Assembly: GCF_031461075.1 (NCBI RefSeq)
Contig: NZ_JAVKPK010000008.1
Coordinates: 7,448-71,447 of the forward strand
Direction of reading: 5' to 3'
From: Methanosarcina baikalica
Lineage (GTDB): Archaea; Halobacteriota; Methanosarcinia; Methanosarcinales; Methanosarcinaceae
Length of the DNA stretch: 64,000 nucleotides
The position numbers and the translations under genes were made by a program. Position 1 is the stretch's first letter. Every line of letters begins with the position of its first letter. Of this stretch, positions 42,759-51,842 are shown one piece after another. The notes below the pieces were generated by a model. It was not told the origin of the DNA, searched no databases, and saw only the letters and a program-made list of their open reading frames with translations.

Positions 42759-44762
42759 TTATTTTTCCAGATAATTGCAGGAAACGCCTTCTCTTTTCTC
42801 AAGGGCCTGCAGGTATTCAAGAACAGCAAGCACATAGGCTGAGTGAGACCAGGCAAGTGGGAGAACTGACAGAGGCATGCCTCTGTCATCTATTTGTTCG
42901 GGCATGAGGCCTGTGGGATGGGCATGGGCTGCACACCAGTCAAGAAGTTCGAGAGCCCTGTCCAGGTTTCCGACTGCCGAATGCCACTGGGACAGCCAGA
43001 GAGTGCAGATAATCCAGCTGTTCATATAACCATAGTAATTATCGTGAAGATACCTGGCAATCCCTCCGGAGGGGCGCTTAAGTTCACGTTCAATAGCCTC
43101 CATTGTCTGCACAACTTTTGGGTCGTCCGGCGGGAGAATCCCGAAATACCAGACTGCAAATACCGAGGAGTCAAGTGCAGGGTCGTCGAGAGAACGCCTG
43201 AAACGCTTGAGTTTATCATCATAAAGTCTCTCCAGGATAGATTGTTTCATGCGGTCTGCAGCTTCTTTCCAGACATTTGCGCTGTCATAATCTCCAAGGG
43301 AACGGGAAAGTTCATATGCGCCGCTAAGGCCGGCATAGACGGTACAGGCGCTGTATGTATGCACGCCCTTTCGCTCTTCCCAGAGATCAAAGCTCGAAAT
43401 TGGAAGGCCTGTTTCCCTGTTAATAGCTTTTACAAGGTAGTTAGCTGCGGGGATTACAAGCGTTCTGTAGTACCTTCCTGTGGTCCAAACACTCCTTGCA
43501 ATCTCCCAGTTATTATAAAGGGCATACAGCGGAAGGCCTGTTTCATCGATCTGAATCATGGGTACCGGATGCCAGGTGCTCCCAAAATCCCCTGCAGGCG
43601 TGTACTTATGAAGAAAGTTGCCTCTGGGTGTGATTATTTTTGTAAAAAACTCAAATATTTCGGCACTCAGGTGGTGGTATCGCGCCCTGTCGAGCGCAAG
43701 GCAGACCCAGGCTGCGTCTCTGGGCCAGCAGTAGCTGTAAAGGTCTGCTCCGAATTGCTTTATATCCGAATCGCAGGATGCGATCACAGAACCGGTAATA
43801 TCCATGTGGGCGACAACTGTAAGAAGGCTCCTGTAAAAACACTTTGAGACTATCTCCGGCAGCTGAGGCATCCGGACAAATTCCGGAAGTACGGCTACCC
43901 TTTCGGTAAATGAGTTCCAAAAATTGAAATTATGGTGGAAAAGGGCTCTTCGTCCTGCTTCCTTTACCCTTTTATGGACTTTGAGCACGTTGCAGTACTT
44001 TTTTCCCAAAACAATCCAGTAGTGTATCATTGTAGATTCTTCCGGTTGCAGTTCAGGGAGGGTCCAGCCAAGGGTGGAATCCACAGAGCCGTGAGCAACA
44101 GGATTTCCGCTAAGGGAAGCGTCATCTTCCATATCTCTCCAGGTGCCTTCAAGCCCCTTCCATTCCGCAGTCCCTACGGCATGCTGGTCAAAGGCAGGGT
44201 CGCTTGCGTGCAGGAAATAGCGGTCGCGCTTGTAATGGATAAGGGTACGTTTATCGATTACAGCTGTTTCTCCGATTTTAGTTTCAAGAATCCTGTAGTT
44301 CTGGTTTGAAAAAAGACGCAGATGCTTGGGCACACTTGAAGTGTTCCTGACTTCAAAAGTCCTGTAAAAAATATTTACCGAGGGGTGGACAGCTTCCCAT
44401 ACCGTGGTCCTGAGCCCGATGTCAGGGTTTTCGAAGACGGTTTCCCCTATATTTGAGATAGTTCTCCTGCAGGCTTCAGGCATTCCCGGATTATCGGTTT
44501 CTTCTCTTATTCCTTTCCCGCTGTCTTGTAAGGTTTCGAGAATACGGTTACAGAAATCCTTCTTAAACTCAGATTTATACCTCTGCCGGATTTTCCAGCT
44601 TTCAAACCAGCTGCAATAAAGGGAATCGAGGTCACATATGCCTGCCTTTATCGAGTTCCCATGATTCTCAAGCCCTACGTATGGGAAATAGACATCCCTT
44701 ATAGTCCCTTTTTCATCTTCACAGATCAGGATTCTCCCATTTCCGAAAATAAGCGGCCTAAT
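42759..44762 (-). CDS. glycoside hydrolase family 15 (glucoamylase-like) protein; probable AUU start
   Basis: 667 residues from an ATT at 44762. The first in-frame ATG (44483) would lose the conserved N-terminus, which reads RPLIFGNGRILICEDEKGTI and then RDVYFPYVGLENHG, as in GH15 relatives. AGGAGGT (plus-strand 44770-44776) is correctly spaced, 8 bases from GGAGG to ATT. The catalytic (alpha/alpha)6 domain shows YCWPRDAAWVCLALDRARYH, the QIDETGLPLYAL catalytic-acid region and LMPEQIDDRGMPLS with the catalytic base. It hydrolyses alpha-glucans or trehalose-like sugars in the cytoplasm, probably glycogen turnover. No signal peptide. Confidence 0.9.
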   Translation of the reverse strand: MRPLIFGNGRILICEDEKGTIRDVYFPYVGLENHGNSIKAGICDLDSLYCSWFESWKIRQRYKSEFKKDFCNRILETLQDSGKGIREETDNPGMPEACRRTISNIGETVFENPDIGLRTTVWEAVHPSVNIFYRTFEVRNTSSVPKHLRLFSNQNYRILETKIGETAVIDKRTLIHYKRDRYFLHASDPAFDQHAVGTAEWKGLEGTWRDMEDDASLSGNPVAHGSVDSTLGWTLPELQPEESTMIHYWIVLGKKYCNVLKVHKRVKEAGRRALFHHNFNFWNSFTERVAVLPEFVRMPQLPEIVSKCFYRSLLTVVAHMDITGSVIASCDSDIKQFGADLYSYCWPRDAAWVCLALDRARYHHLSAEIFEFFTKIITPRGNFLHKYTPAGDFGSTWHPVPMIQIDETGLPLYALYNNWEIARSVWTTGRYYRTLVIPAANYLVKAINRETGLPISSFDLWEERKGVHTYSACTVYAGLSGAYELSRSLGDYDSANVWKEAADRMKQSILERLYDDKLKRFRRSLDDPALDSSVFAVWYFGILPPDDPKVVQTMEAIERELKRPSGGIARYLHDNYYGYMNSWIICTLWLSQWHSAVGNLDRALELLDWCAAHAHPTGLMPEQIDDRGMPLSVLPLAWSHSAYVLAVLEYLQALEKREGVSCNYLEK

Positions 44763-44997
44763 CCCGAATACCTCCTGCTTTCCGTTGAGTTTCCATTACC
44801 CCGCAATCAGTCGTCTATTTTAGGTATGAAGATTCAACCAATATTCTCGAAAAATAATAATTCCATCAGGTTTGAATCATCTGCTCGAATTTAGCTCATC
44901 ATAAGAAATGAATTTATTGCCTCAAATATTTTAGGGAAAAAAGTTCGCTGAGAACTGAACTTTAGCCTTAAAAAAATCTTTCTTAAAGGCATATATA

Positions 44998-45041
<44 letters not shown>

Positions 45042-45208
45042 ATTAATTTCTAAATTCTATTTAAATGGAGATGTGCCTCTATATAACGTTTTCAGTTGAT
45101 GTAATTACATCTTTAGATCTGGCCAGTAAAACGACTTTAATTTCTTATTGAAGATATATTTAAATTTAATAATAAAGTTTATATTTTATTGCGTTATCTT
45201 AGTATATC

Positions 45209-45338
45209 GAGCTCATCCCAAAACTGTTTTATTCTCAATCGGCAAGAGTTCCAGAAATAATTTCCATGATCAGAAACCTTGATTGGTTATTCAGAATACG
45301 AAATTCAGAGAAGCAATTTTGAGTTTTGGGATGAGCTC
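45209..45338. mobile_element. MITE-like element, GAGCTCATCCC family, copy C (130 bp), inverted orientation
   Basis: Perfect 16-bp terminal inverted repeats GAGCTCATCCCAAAAC / GTTTTGGGATGAGCTC, flanked on both sides by TATC, a possible 4-bp target duplication. The interior matches copies A and B on the opposite strand. Confidence 0.88.
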
Positions 45339-45395
45339 TATCTTATAAAAACGAACTATTAAATAAAACTCACATACAGAGAATGCGTGTTTACA

Positions 45396-45551
45396 ATGTC
45401 TGACGTGAAAAAAACATGCCCCACTTGCGGGAAAGAATTTTTCGTCCTTAAAAATGCTGAGGAAAAGGCAATTTATTGTACTCTGGCATGCATGGCAAAA
45501 GCTCAGGAGAAATTTGAATCCAGAGGTTTGGCCTTCCCAGGTCTTGGTTGA
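45396..45551 (+). CDS. 51-residue zinc-ribbon-type protein
   Basis: A short gene starting ATG TCT GAC GTG and ending at TGA 45549-45551. Two cysteine pairs, TCPTCGKEFFV (residues 8-11) and IYCTLACMAKA (residues 34-38), are arranged as a small zinc ribbon or knuckle. The last 16 residues are FESRGLAFPGLG-like and without structure. No membrane segment. Too small for most gene finders, but codon use and the spaced cysteines support it. Possibly a DNA-, RNA- or protein-binding accessory factor. Confidence 0.65.
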   Translation: MSDVKKTCPTCGKEFFVLKNAEEKAIYCTLACMAKAQEKFESRGLAFPGLG

Positions 45552-45649
45552 GCATTTTGTAAGGTAAAATATCCAAAATACGGAGAACACCCTTAAATAG
45601 GGAAACGTTTTCCAATCTTTTTTATTTGGAAATAACCAAATAATATCCT

Positions 45650-46279
45650 TTACTTTCCAGCGAGTTTTTTTGCGATTTGGGCTACGTGCCTGCCCTGATA
45701 GCGGGCCATTGCAAGTTCGTTTTCTGAAGGCTGGCGGCTTCCGTCCCCTCCTGCAATCGTTGAAGCTCCGTATGGGCTACCCCCTGTAATTTCATCCATC
45801 TTTCTCTGCCGATTTTCTGAGTACGGAAGCCCTACAATAATCATTCCGAGATGGAGCAGGGTAACATGAGTTGTCAGGATTGTGGATTCCTGGCCTCCAT
45901 GCTGCGTTCCGCTGGAAGTGAAGACGCTTCCCACCTTTCCTACGAGAGCATCTCTACTCCATAGCCCTCCAAGACCGTCAAAAACTGTGCGCATCTGGGC
46001 AGTCATATTTCCGTAACGTGTAGGTGTCCCAAAAATAATGGCATCGGCTCCTGCAAGCACATCTTCATACATTCTTCTGGTCAGCACAGGGATATGGGCA
46101 AAAAGATTTTTTGTTTCGATTGCCCCCATTTTTTCCAGAACCTCATAAGGTAGAGTCTCAGGCACCTGATAAATTTCTACTTCAGCTCCTTCGACTTCTC
46201 TTGCTCCTTCAGCTATGGCTTCTGCCATCTTGTAAATGTGACCATGAATACTGTGGAATATCACGTTTATCTTAACCAT
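45650..46279 (-). CDS. wrbA: NAD(P)H:quinone oxidoreductase, WrbA family flavoprotein
   Basis: 209 residues, flavodoxin-like fold. Reduces quinones or related electron carriers by two-electron transfer, protecting from oxidative stress. FMN-binding segments are FHSIHGHIYKMAEAIAEGA (8-26), GTPTRYGNMTAQMRTVFDG (about 83-101) and TSSGTQHGGQESTI (about 120-133), with the WrbA-specific ITGGSPYGASTIAGGDGSRQ at about 163-182. AAGGAGAAATTAA precedes the ATG. A single-gene unit. Confidence 0.93.
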   Translation of the reverse strand: MVKINVIFHSIHGHIYKMAEAIAEGAREVEGAEVEIYQVPETLPYEVLEKMGAIETKNLFAHIPVLTRRMYEDVLAGADAIIFGTPTRYGNMTAQMRTVFDGLGGLWSRDALVGKVGSVFTSSGTQHGGQESTILTTHVTLLHLGMIIVGLPYSENRQRKMDEITGGSPYGASTIAGGDGSRQPSENELAMARYQGRHVAQIAKKLAGK

Positions 46280-46508
46280 TTAATTTCTCCTTTAAATCTG
46301 TTGAACTGTAAGAAACGATTCCAACCATACGTTAAATGGGTTTATAATCCCGGAAATCCCAGCTCCTTTCTTAAAAATAGTTTTCTGATGCCTTATATAG
46401 CTTATTAGCAAAAGTCAATTTTCTTTTCCCTGCTTCTGTATTCTTCATTCTATTTTCGGTTCTTCCGCAGACAGAACTTTAAAAGACAGATTTCCGAATT
46501 ACTAATTC

Positions 46509-46519
46509 CTTATAAATTA
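46509..46519 (+). promoter_or_regulatory. TATA box, first gene of the surface-glycan region
   Basis: CTTATAAATTA lies about 33 bases before the ATG at 46547; transcription would start close to the start codon. Confidence 0.5.
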
Positions 46520-46546
46520 GGCGTATCAAAATAGTTATTAGGCTAT

Positions 46547-47695
46547 ATGCTGTATAAGCCAAATATGCCCTCTCTTTCTATCGTAATGCCCTCAATGAAT
46601 GAAGAAGAAACCATCCGAATTTGCATAGAGAAAGCTCAGTTTATATTCAAAAAATATGGTATAGAAGGGGAGATAATAGTTGCTGATAACTCTTCAGACA
46701 GGACTGCAGAGATTGCAGCATCAATGGGTGCAAGGGTAATAGGCCCGATAAAAGGGTACGGAAACGCCTACCTTAAAGGGCTTGCCGAAGCAAAAGGAGA
46801 TTATATTGCTATTGCCGATGCAGACAATACGTATGATCTGCTTGAGCTTGACAGATTTCTTGATCCTCTTATGGCAGGAGAAGCGGATTTTATAATGGGC
46901 ACTAGGCTTAAAGGAAATATCAAAAAAGGAGCTATGCCCTGGCTGCATCAATATATAGGCAATCCCTTCCTGACTGGAACGTTGAATTTTCTTTTCAAGA
47001 CGAAAATTTCGGATGCTCACTGTGGGATGCGAGCTTTTACAAAAGAAGCCCTTGAAAAAATGAACCTTAAAACTTATGGCATGGAGCTTGCATCTGAAAT
47101 GGTTATTGAAGCTGCAAAATGTGAACTGAGGATTAAAGAAGTTCCCATAACCTATTACTCACGCAGAGCTCCCTCCAAACTGCGCTCTTTTCATGATGGC
47201 TGGCGGCATATGAGGTTTATGATGTTATACCGTCCTCTGCCTTTTCTCCTTCTTCCGGGAGCTGTGGTTTTTATCCTTGGAGTCCTGATAACCGGTTCTC
47301 TCTTGATTAGCGCAAATGCGGCAGAGAGCAGGTTACACTCATTCATTTTAGGCTGTATGCTCCTGATTCTTGGAGGACAGACGTTATCTACTGGCGGCTA
47401 TATGAAAACGTATGGCATTGTCCGAGGTGTATACCCTAAGGATAAAGGCAGTACTGCAAAATGGCTGAACTATCATTCCCTTGAAAAAGAATTACTTGTA
47501 GGTTCACTTATCCTGGGGGCAGGCCTGTTGCTCGGACTGAAAGTAGTGTACACCTGGATTAGCTCGGGGTACGGGTCTCTCTCGGAAGTGAAAAATGCAG
47601 TTATTTCAATGGTTTTTGCCTTTATAGGCCTCCAGATGATTTTCTCAGCAATTATCCTGAGCGTAATGCTCCTTGAAGTGGATACGGACTGGTAA
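46547..47695 (+). CDS. GT2 glycosyltransferase with C-terminal membrane helices (dolichol-phosphate-glucose synthase-like)
   Basis: 382 residues. The GT2 domain (about 7-225) has LSIVMPSMNEEETIRICIEK, the DNSSDRTAEIA motif, ADADNTYDLLEL with the DAD metal-binding site, and DAHCGMRAFTKEAL. It is followed by four transmembrane segments (about 227-380). It transfers a hexose from a nucleotide sugar to dolichyl phosphate, supplying a lipid-linked donor for surface glycans. The next gene, a GT4 transferase, starts nine bases later. Confidence 0.87.
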   Translation: MLYKPNMPSLSIVMPSMNEEETIRICIEKAQFIFKKYGIEGEIIVADNSSDRTAEIAASMGARVIGPIKGYGNAYLKGLAEAKGDYIAIADADNTYDLLELDRFLDPLMAGEADFIMGTRLKGNIKKGAMPWLHQYIGNPFLTGTLNFLFKTKISDAHCGMRAFTKEALEKMNLKTYGMELASEMVIEAAKCELRIKEVPITYYSRRAPSKLRSFHDGWRHMRFMMLYRPLPFLLLPGAVVFILGVLITGSLLISANAAESRLHSFILGCMLLILGGQTLSTGGYMKTYGIVRGVYPKDKGSTAKWLNYHSLEKELLVGSLILGAGLLLGLKVVYTWISSGYGSLSEVKNAVISMVFAFIGLQMIFSAIILSVMLLEVDTDW

Positions 47696-47703
47696 GTGGT
47701 GCA

Positions 47704-48864
47704 ATGAAAATCGCCTTCGTGTACGATGCTGTCTATCCCTGGGTCAAAGGCGGCGCAGAAATGCGCATTCATGAACTGGGAAAGCGGCTCTCTGCCAGGG
47801 GAAACGAAGTGCACATCTTCGGGGTCAAATGGTGGGAAGGAGAAGAAACTATTGAGTATGAAGGCATGACCTTGCACGGCGTCTGCAAAGCTCGAAATCT
47901 GTATGTAAACGGCAGACGCTCAATTTCCGAAGCGGTTATCTTTGCTGCAAAACTGTTCCCTGCATTAAGGAAAGAAAAATTTGACCTTATAGATGTAAGT
48001 GTATTTCCCTATTTTTCCTGTTTTACCGTAAAAGTGGTTTCAGTCCTGAAAAAGAACCCTTCAGTGTTTACCTGGCATGAAGTCTGGGACGATTACTGGT
48101 ACGAATACATAGGAAGAGCAGGCTTTTTCGGAAAATTAGTCGAAAAACTGGTCTCAAAAATCTCGGACAAAAATATAGCGGTTTCCGACTGGACGAAAAA
48201 AAGGCTTGAAATCCTTGGGGTTCCTGAAAAGAATATCACAGTTATCCCTAACGGGATCGATTTTAATAGGATTTCGGAAATTGAACCAGAAGGAGGCCAG
48301 ACTTCTGCAGGGCTTGAAAGCAAAATTTATGATATCATTTTTGCAGGACGGCTTATAAAGGAAAAAAACGTTGACGTTCTGATTAAAGCGGTGGCCCTCT
48401 TTAAAGCCAATTTTCCAGAAATAAGGTGCTGCATTGTAGGAGACGGTCCTGAAAGAGAAGTACTGGTGAGACTCGCAGGTGAACTCGGTGTTCGGGAGAA
48501 TGTGGATTTTGCAGGTTTTCAGGAATATGAGGCACTGATAGCTAAGATAAAGACGTCAAAGGTGCTTGTGTTGCCTTCTTCAAGGGAAGGGTTCGGGATG
48601 GTTGTGATCGAGGCGTTTGCGTGCAGAGTGCCAGTAGTGACGGTAAGGGAGAGGTATAATGCGGCGCAGGGGCTTATTGAAGATTCCTGCGGGATTGTGG
48701 TGGAGCTAGGGGAGAAGGAAATTGCGGAAGGAATAGGAAAGATACTTGAAAATGGAAATTATTATGAGGAGATGGCTGCTTCTGCGTCTAAAAGAGCTGG
48801 AAAATATGAGTGGGATACGATATTTGAACAGCTTCTTTTGCAGTACATGGAAATAATAATATAA
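47704..48864 (+). CDS. GT4 family glycosyltransferase
   Basis: 386 residues with the GT-B fold. The N-terminal acceptor domain begins MKIAFVYDAVYPWVKGGAE, and the C-terminal donor domain has IIFAGRLIKEKNVDVLIKAV, IVGDGPEREVLVRLAGELG and SSREGFGMVVIEAFACRVP with the catalytic E-x(7)-E. The donor sugar cannot be read. Together with the flanking genes it adds a sugar to the lipid-linked or exported glycan. Confidence 0.9.
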   Translation: MKIAFVYDAVYPWVKGGAEMRIHELGKRLSARGNEVHIFGVKWWEGEETIEYEGMTLHGVCKARNLYVNGRRSISEAVIFAAKLFPALRKEKFDLIDVSVFPYFSCFTVKVVSVLKKNPSVFTWHEVWDDYWYEYIGRAGFFGKLVEKLVSKISDKNIAVSDWTKKRLEILGVPEKNITVIPNGIDFNRISEIEPEGGQTSAGLESKIYDIIFAGRLIKEKNVDVLIKAVALFKANFPEIRCCIVGDGPEREVLVRLAGELGVRENVDFAGFQEYEALIAKIKTSKVLVLPSSREGFGMVVIEAFACRVPVVTVRERYNAAQGLIEDSCGIVVELGEKEIAEGIGKILENGNYYEEMAASASKRAGKYEWDTIFEQLLLQYMEIII

Positions 48865-48916
48865 TACATTGAAGAAAAAATTAGTTTTGATTTTTGTAGA
48901 CAGCCGGGACGTACTT

Positions 48917-50029
48917 ATGAAAATTTTACACCTTGCAAAAAAATATTATCCTATGATAGGAGGGGACGCTTATACTGTTAATTGTCTGAAAAAACAGCAA
49001 ATAAGAATTGGGCATACAGTTTATATCTTAACTTCCAATTGTGATGAAATTGCTCGGGACGAAAAAGTTTTCAAATTCGGCCTGAAAGACAGCTCTTCAA
49101 ATCTGGACAAAATTACACTTCAAAGGTTGATATCTCTAGCTTTTTTATTTTTCTGGGGCTTCAGGAAACTTAGAGAACTGAAACCCGACATCATCCATTC
49201 CCATTCCGCAGACATGGGTTTTTTTATTTCCTTTGCAGCCAGATTTTACAGGATACCGGTTGTCAGCACCTGCCACGGAATCAGTTTTGATGATAAACAA
49301 TACTTTTTCTTGAAAAGATTGGCTGAAAAATTTTTCCTTAGATATTCTGGTTTTAAGAAGATCATAGTCGTGGATAAAAATGGACTTAAGATTCTGGAAA
49401 AAGCCGGAATAAAAAAAGGAATTTATGTGCCTAACGGGGTGGACATTCATAAATTTGAAAGGAAGCAAGAAAAAAAATCAGATGGAATGACAAGATTCCT
49501 GTTTGTAGGCAGGCTTGAAAAGCAAAAAGGTTTGGAGTACCTGATACACGCAGCAAACTTCCTGAAAGAGAAAAATGATTTTGAAATTATCCTCGCAGGT
49601 GATGGAGAAGAGGCAGAGAATCTCAAAAAGACTGCAATAGAATTTGAAGTCGAATACATAGTCAAATTCACCGGAAAACTCAGCGAACATGCCCTCATTG
49701 AGCAGTACATGAGGTGTGATATTTTCGTATTACCTTCTTTATGGGAAGGACTCCCGCTGACATTGTTGGAAGCTGCAGCTGCCGGATTGCCAATAATAGC
49801 TACTGAGGTAGGAGGCATACCTTCCGTTTTTGCTCATGGAGAAAATGCGCTGCTTGTGAAGGCTCAAAATAGCAGGGAACTGGCAGGGAAAATGCAGAAA
49901 CTTATGGGTGATAAAGAACTCCAGAAAACACTGAGTACCAGTGCCAGAAAGCTTGCAGAAAAATATTCATGGGAAAATTCAGCAAAGCAATTAGAAACTG
50001 TTTATAAAAAATACATTGAGTGGGATTAA
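48917..50029 (+). CDS. GT4 family glycosyltransferase
   Basis: 370 residues from the ATG at 48917 (M-KILHLAKKYYPMIGGDA, the usual family start); a TTG at 48869 would add 16 residues. GT-B fold with FLFVGRLEKQKGLEYLIHAA, LAGDGEEAENLKKTAIE and PSLWEGLPLTLLEAAAAGLP carrying the E-x(7)-E motif. The donor sugar is unknown. Its 3' end overlaps the converging GT2 gene by 4 bases. Confidence 0.9.
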   Translation: MKILHLAKKYYPMIGGDAYTVNCLKKQQIRIGHTVYILTSNCDEIARDEKVFKFGLKDSSSNLDKITLQRLISLAFLFFWGFRKLRELKPDIIHSHSADMGFFISFAARFYRIPVVSTCHGISFDDKQYFFLKRLAEKFFLRYSGFKKIIVVDKNGLKILEKAGIKKGIYVPNGVDIHKFERKQEKKSDGMTRFLFVGRLEKQKGLEYLIHAANFLKEKNDFEIILAGDGEEAENLKKTAIEFEVEYIVKFTGKLSEHALIEQYMRCDIFVLPSLWEGLPLTLLEAAAAGLPIIATEVGGIPSVFAHGENALLVKAQNSRELAGKMQKLMGDKELQKTLSTSARKLAEKYSWENSAKQLETVYKKYIEWD

Positions 50030-50952
50030 TACCGCCCTGAAGCGGTAAATTTACGTTTTAGGGAAAGGGGAAGCAGATCAAAATGCAAGCCCAGCCAGAA
50101 ACCTATTGCTTCTACGAAATGCCTTACAAAGGCTTCTGGAATCCACTTAACAATCTCTTTCGGCTTGTATGCATGACCCAGCATAAACCGCAGATCCAAA
50201 AATATGACAACCGCAACAAAGAATGGGATCAAAGGCAAATACACATTATTTCTGTTTTTGAATATTTTTATATGTGCTGTACCGGCATCAAAGTATTTTT
50301 TAAATAAAACTTCCAGAGAGTTGTTGTGTGAATGAATGACAATCGAATCAGGGTCATAAACAATCTTGTAGCCGGCTTCAAGAACCTCCTTTGACCAGGC
50401 CTGATCTTCAGTCTGAACCAGCGTATCATCAAAAGGAAATTTATCCCAGATGTCTTTTAGGAGGCAAGAGCTTGTATTGGAAAAAAATATGAGTTTTTTG
50501 TAGTTTTGATAGTCCCGAACACTCTTTACTTCCTTTGTGGGGCCCCATCCGGTTAAGATATAGCGAGCCTCAAATGGATCGCAATCCGGTCGGGGAATAT
50601 TTCGACTGTATACCCCTGCAACACCCTCATCTTTAAAATTTCGGATTAAGTTTTCAAGCCATTTTTCATTAAGGGGAATGGCATCCTGGGTTAAATAAAT
50701 GAGATACTTTCCTTTTGCAATTCTGGCCCCTAAATTTCTGGTTTTGCCGTGCCCGAAGTCTTCTACTTTAATGTTAAAAAGTTTCACAGGGAAAGTACTA
50801 ACAATTTCCAGCGTCCGGTCTGTTGAAGCTGAATCAATAACTATCACTTCAAAATTCGTATAGTTTTGTGCATATACATGTTCCAGGCATTCCCGGAGAG
50901 TACTTTCTCCGTTTCGAGTTAAAATGATTAGTGAAGCTTCTGGATCGGACAT
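50026..50952 (-). CDS. GT2 glycosyltransferase, rhamnosyltransferase-like
   Basis: 308 residues, the only leftward gene in this locus. The GT2 core has SLIILTRNGESTLRECLEHV, IDSASTDRTLEI, GHGKTRNLGARIAKGKYLIY and TQDAIP in the DXD position, with DQAWSKEVLEAGYKI as the acceptor-side acid motif. The layout resembles bacterial rhamnosyltransferases. One hydrophobic stretch near residue 235 may attach it to the membrane. It is preceded by four tandem 23-bp repeats that overlap its promoter. Confidence 0.87.
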   Translation of the reverse strand: MSDPEASLIILTRNGESTLRECLEHVYAQNYTNFEVIVIDSASTDRTLEIVSTFPVKLFNIKVEDFGHGKTRNLGARIAKGKYLIYLTQDAIPLNEKWLENLIRNFKDEGVAGVYSRNIPRPDCDPFEARYILTGWGPTKEVKSVRDYQNYKKLIFFSNTSSCLLKDIWDKFPFDDTLVQTEDQAWSKEVLEAGYKIVYDPDSIVIHSHNNSLEVLFKKYFDAGTAHIKIFKNRNNVYLPLIPFFVAVVIFLDLRFMLGHAYKPKEIVKWIPEAFVRHFVEAIGFWLGLHFDLLPLSLKRKFTASGRY

Positions 50953-51349
50953 TTTAAAAGTACCTATATATATTTTAAGAATACATATCTGACATTTTTA
51001 AGAATACATATCTGATATTTTTAAGAATACTTATCTGATATTTTTAAGAATACATATCTAAGATTATAAGAGTACCTGATGCTGTTCACAGTATATAAGT
51101 GTAGATATATCGAACAATATAATCCTCTAAAAGGTAATTAAACCTATAAAAGGTAATTTATAATACTATTAGCCCCTTGCTTTTACCGTAGAAGATAAAT
51201 ATATCAAAATGTGTAGAAGATTAAATTATTATAGATATATAGTCTGAAACAGATGAAGCGGTATTGGGATCTTTTGAAGCCTTCTCAGGCAGTAGTAAAA
51301 GGCTCTCCATGATCGAATCTAATTATCCTTCATTAAACAAGTGATAAAA
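50953..51349. other. 397-bp divergent intergenic region of the glycan locus
   Basis: Holds the 23-bp tandem repeats (50972-51063) and AT-rich promoter sequence for the leftward GT2 and the rightward rml operon. TTTATAATACTATTA near 51158 is TATA-like. No gene seen. Confidence 0.5.
50972..51063. repeat. four tandem copies of a 23-bp unit
   Basis: The unit is TTTTTAAGAATACATATCTG plus a short ATA tail. AAGAATA recurs at 50977, 51000, 51023 and 51046, exactly 23 bases apart, with one or two changes per copy. It lies 20 bases upstream of the GT2 start codon. Confidence 0.88.
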
Positions 51350-51823
51350 ATGAAAAATATCGAAGGAGTAAAGCTGAAAAACCTAAAGGTCATCCCGGAT
51401 GAAAGAGGATGGCTTATGGAAATATTGCGCTGCGATGAAGAAATCTTCGACAAATTTGGGCAGGTTTACATAACCACTGCGTATCCGGGAGTCGTCAAAG
51501 GCTGGCATTATCATAAGATTCAGACTGACAATTTTACATGTATCCGTGGTATGATGAAGGTCGTACTCTACGATTCAAGAGAAGATTCTCCTACATATGG
51601 AAATATTATGGAACTTTTTGTAGGGGAGAAGAATCCTTTACTTGTCAGTGTACCTCCATTTGTGTACCACGGCTTTAAGGGGATTGGAACCGAAACAGCA
51701 TATTTCCTGAGTGTTCCAACCGAACCTTATAACTATTCCGAGCCTGATGAATACAGGCTTCCTCCTGATACTGACCAGATTCCTTATGATTGGGGACTTA
51801 CCCCCGGCTTGAAACACGGATGA
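51350..51823 (+). CDS. rmlC: dTDP-4-dehydrorhamnose 3,5-epimerase
   Basis: 157 residues, cupin fold; third step of dTDP-L-rhamnose synthesis. The catalytic region GWHYHKIQTDNFTCIRGMMK (about 48-67) carries the active-site histidine, and VPPFVYHGFKGIG holds the second conserved segment. The sequence is of the shorter archaeal/cyanobacterial type rather than classic enterobacterial RmlC, so substrate use should be checked. ATG at 51350 is preferred over the GTG nine bases earlier. It begins the rmlC-B-D-A order. Confidence 0.88.
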   Translation: MKNIEGVKLKNLKVIPDERGWLMEILRCDEEIFDKFGQVYITTAYPGVVKGWHYHKIQTDNFTCIRGMMKVVLYDSREDSPTYGNIMELFVGEKNPLLVSVPPFVYHGFKGIGTETAYFLSVPTEPYNYSEPDEYRLPPDTDQIPYDWGLTPGLKHG

Positions 51824-51842
51824 AAAGAAAGGACGTGAGATC

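Noticed and set aside
42894..43847. A 317-residue forward frame opposite the GH15 gene
   Set aside because: GH15 motifs on the minus strand are unambiguous; the forward frame is Cys/Pro/Ile-rich nonsense typical of an antisense shadow.
50972..51063. A small CRISPR array
   Set aside because: The four 23-bp units are directly adjacent without spacers, so they are simple tandem repeats.
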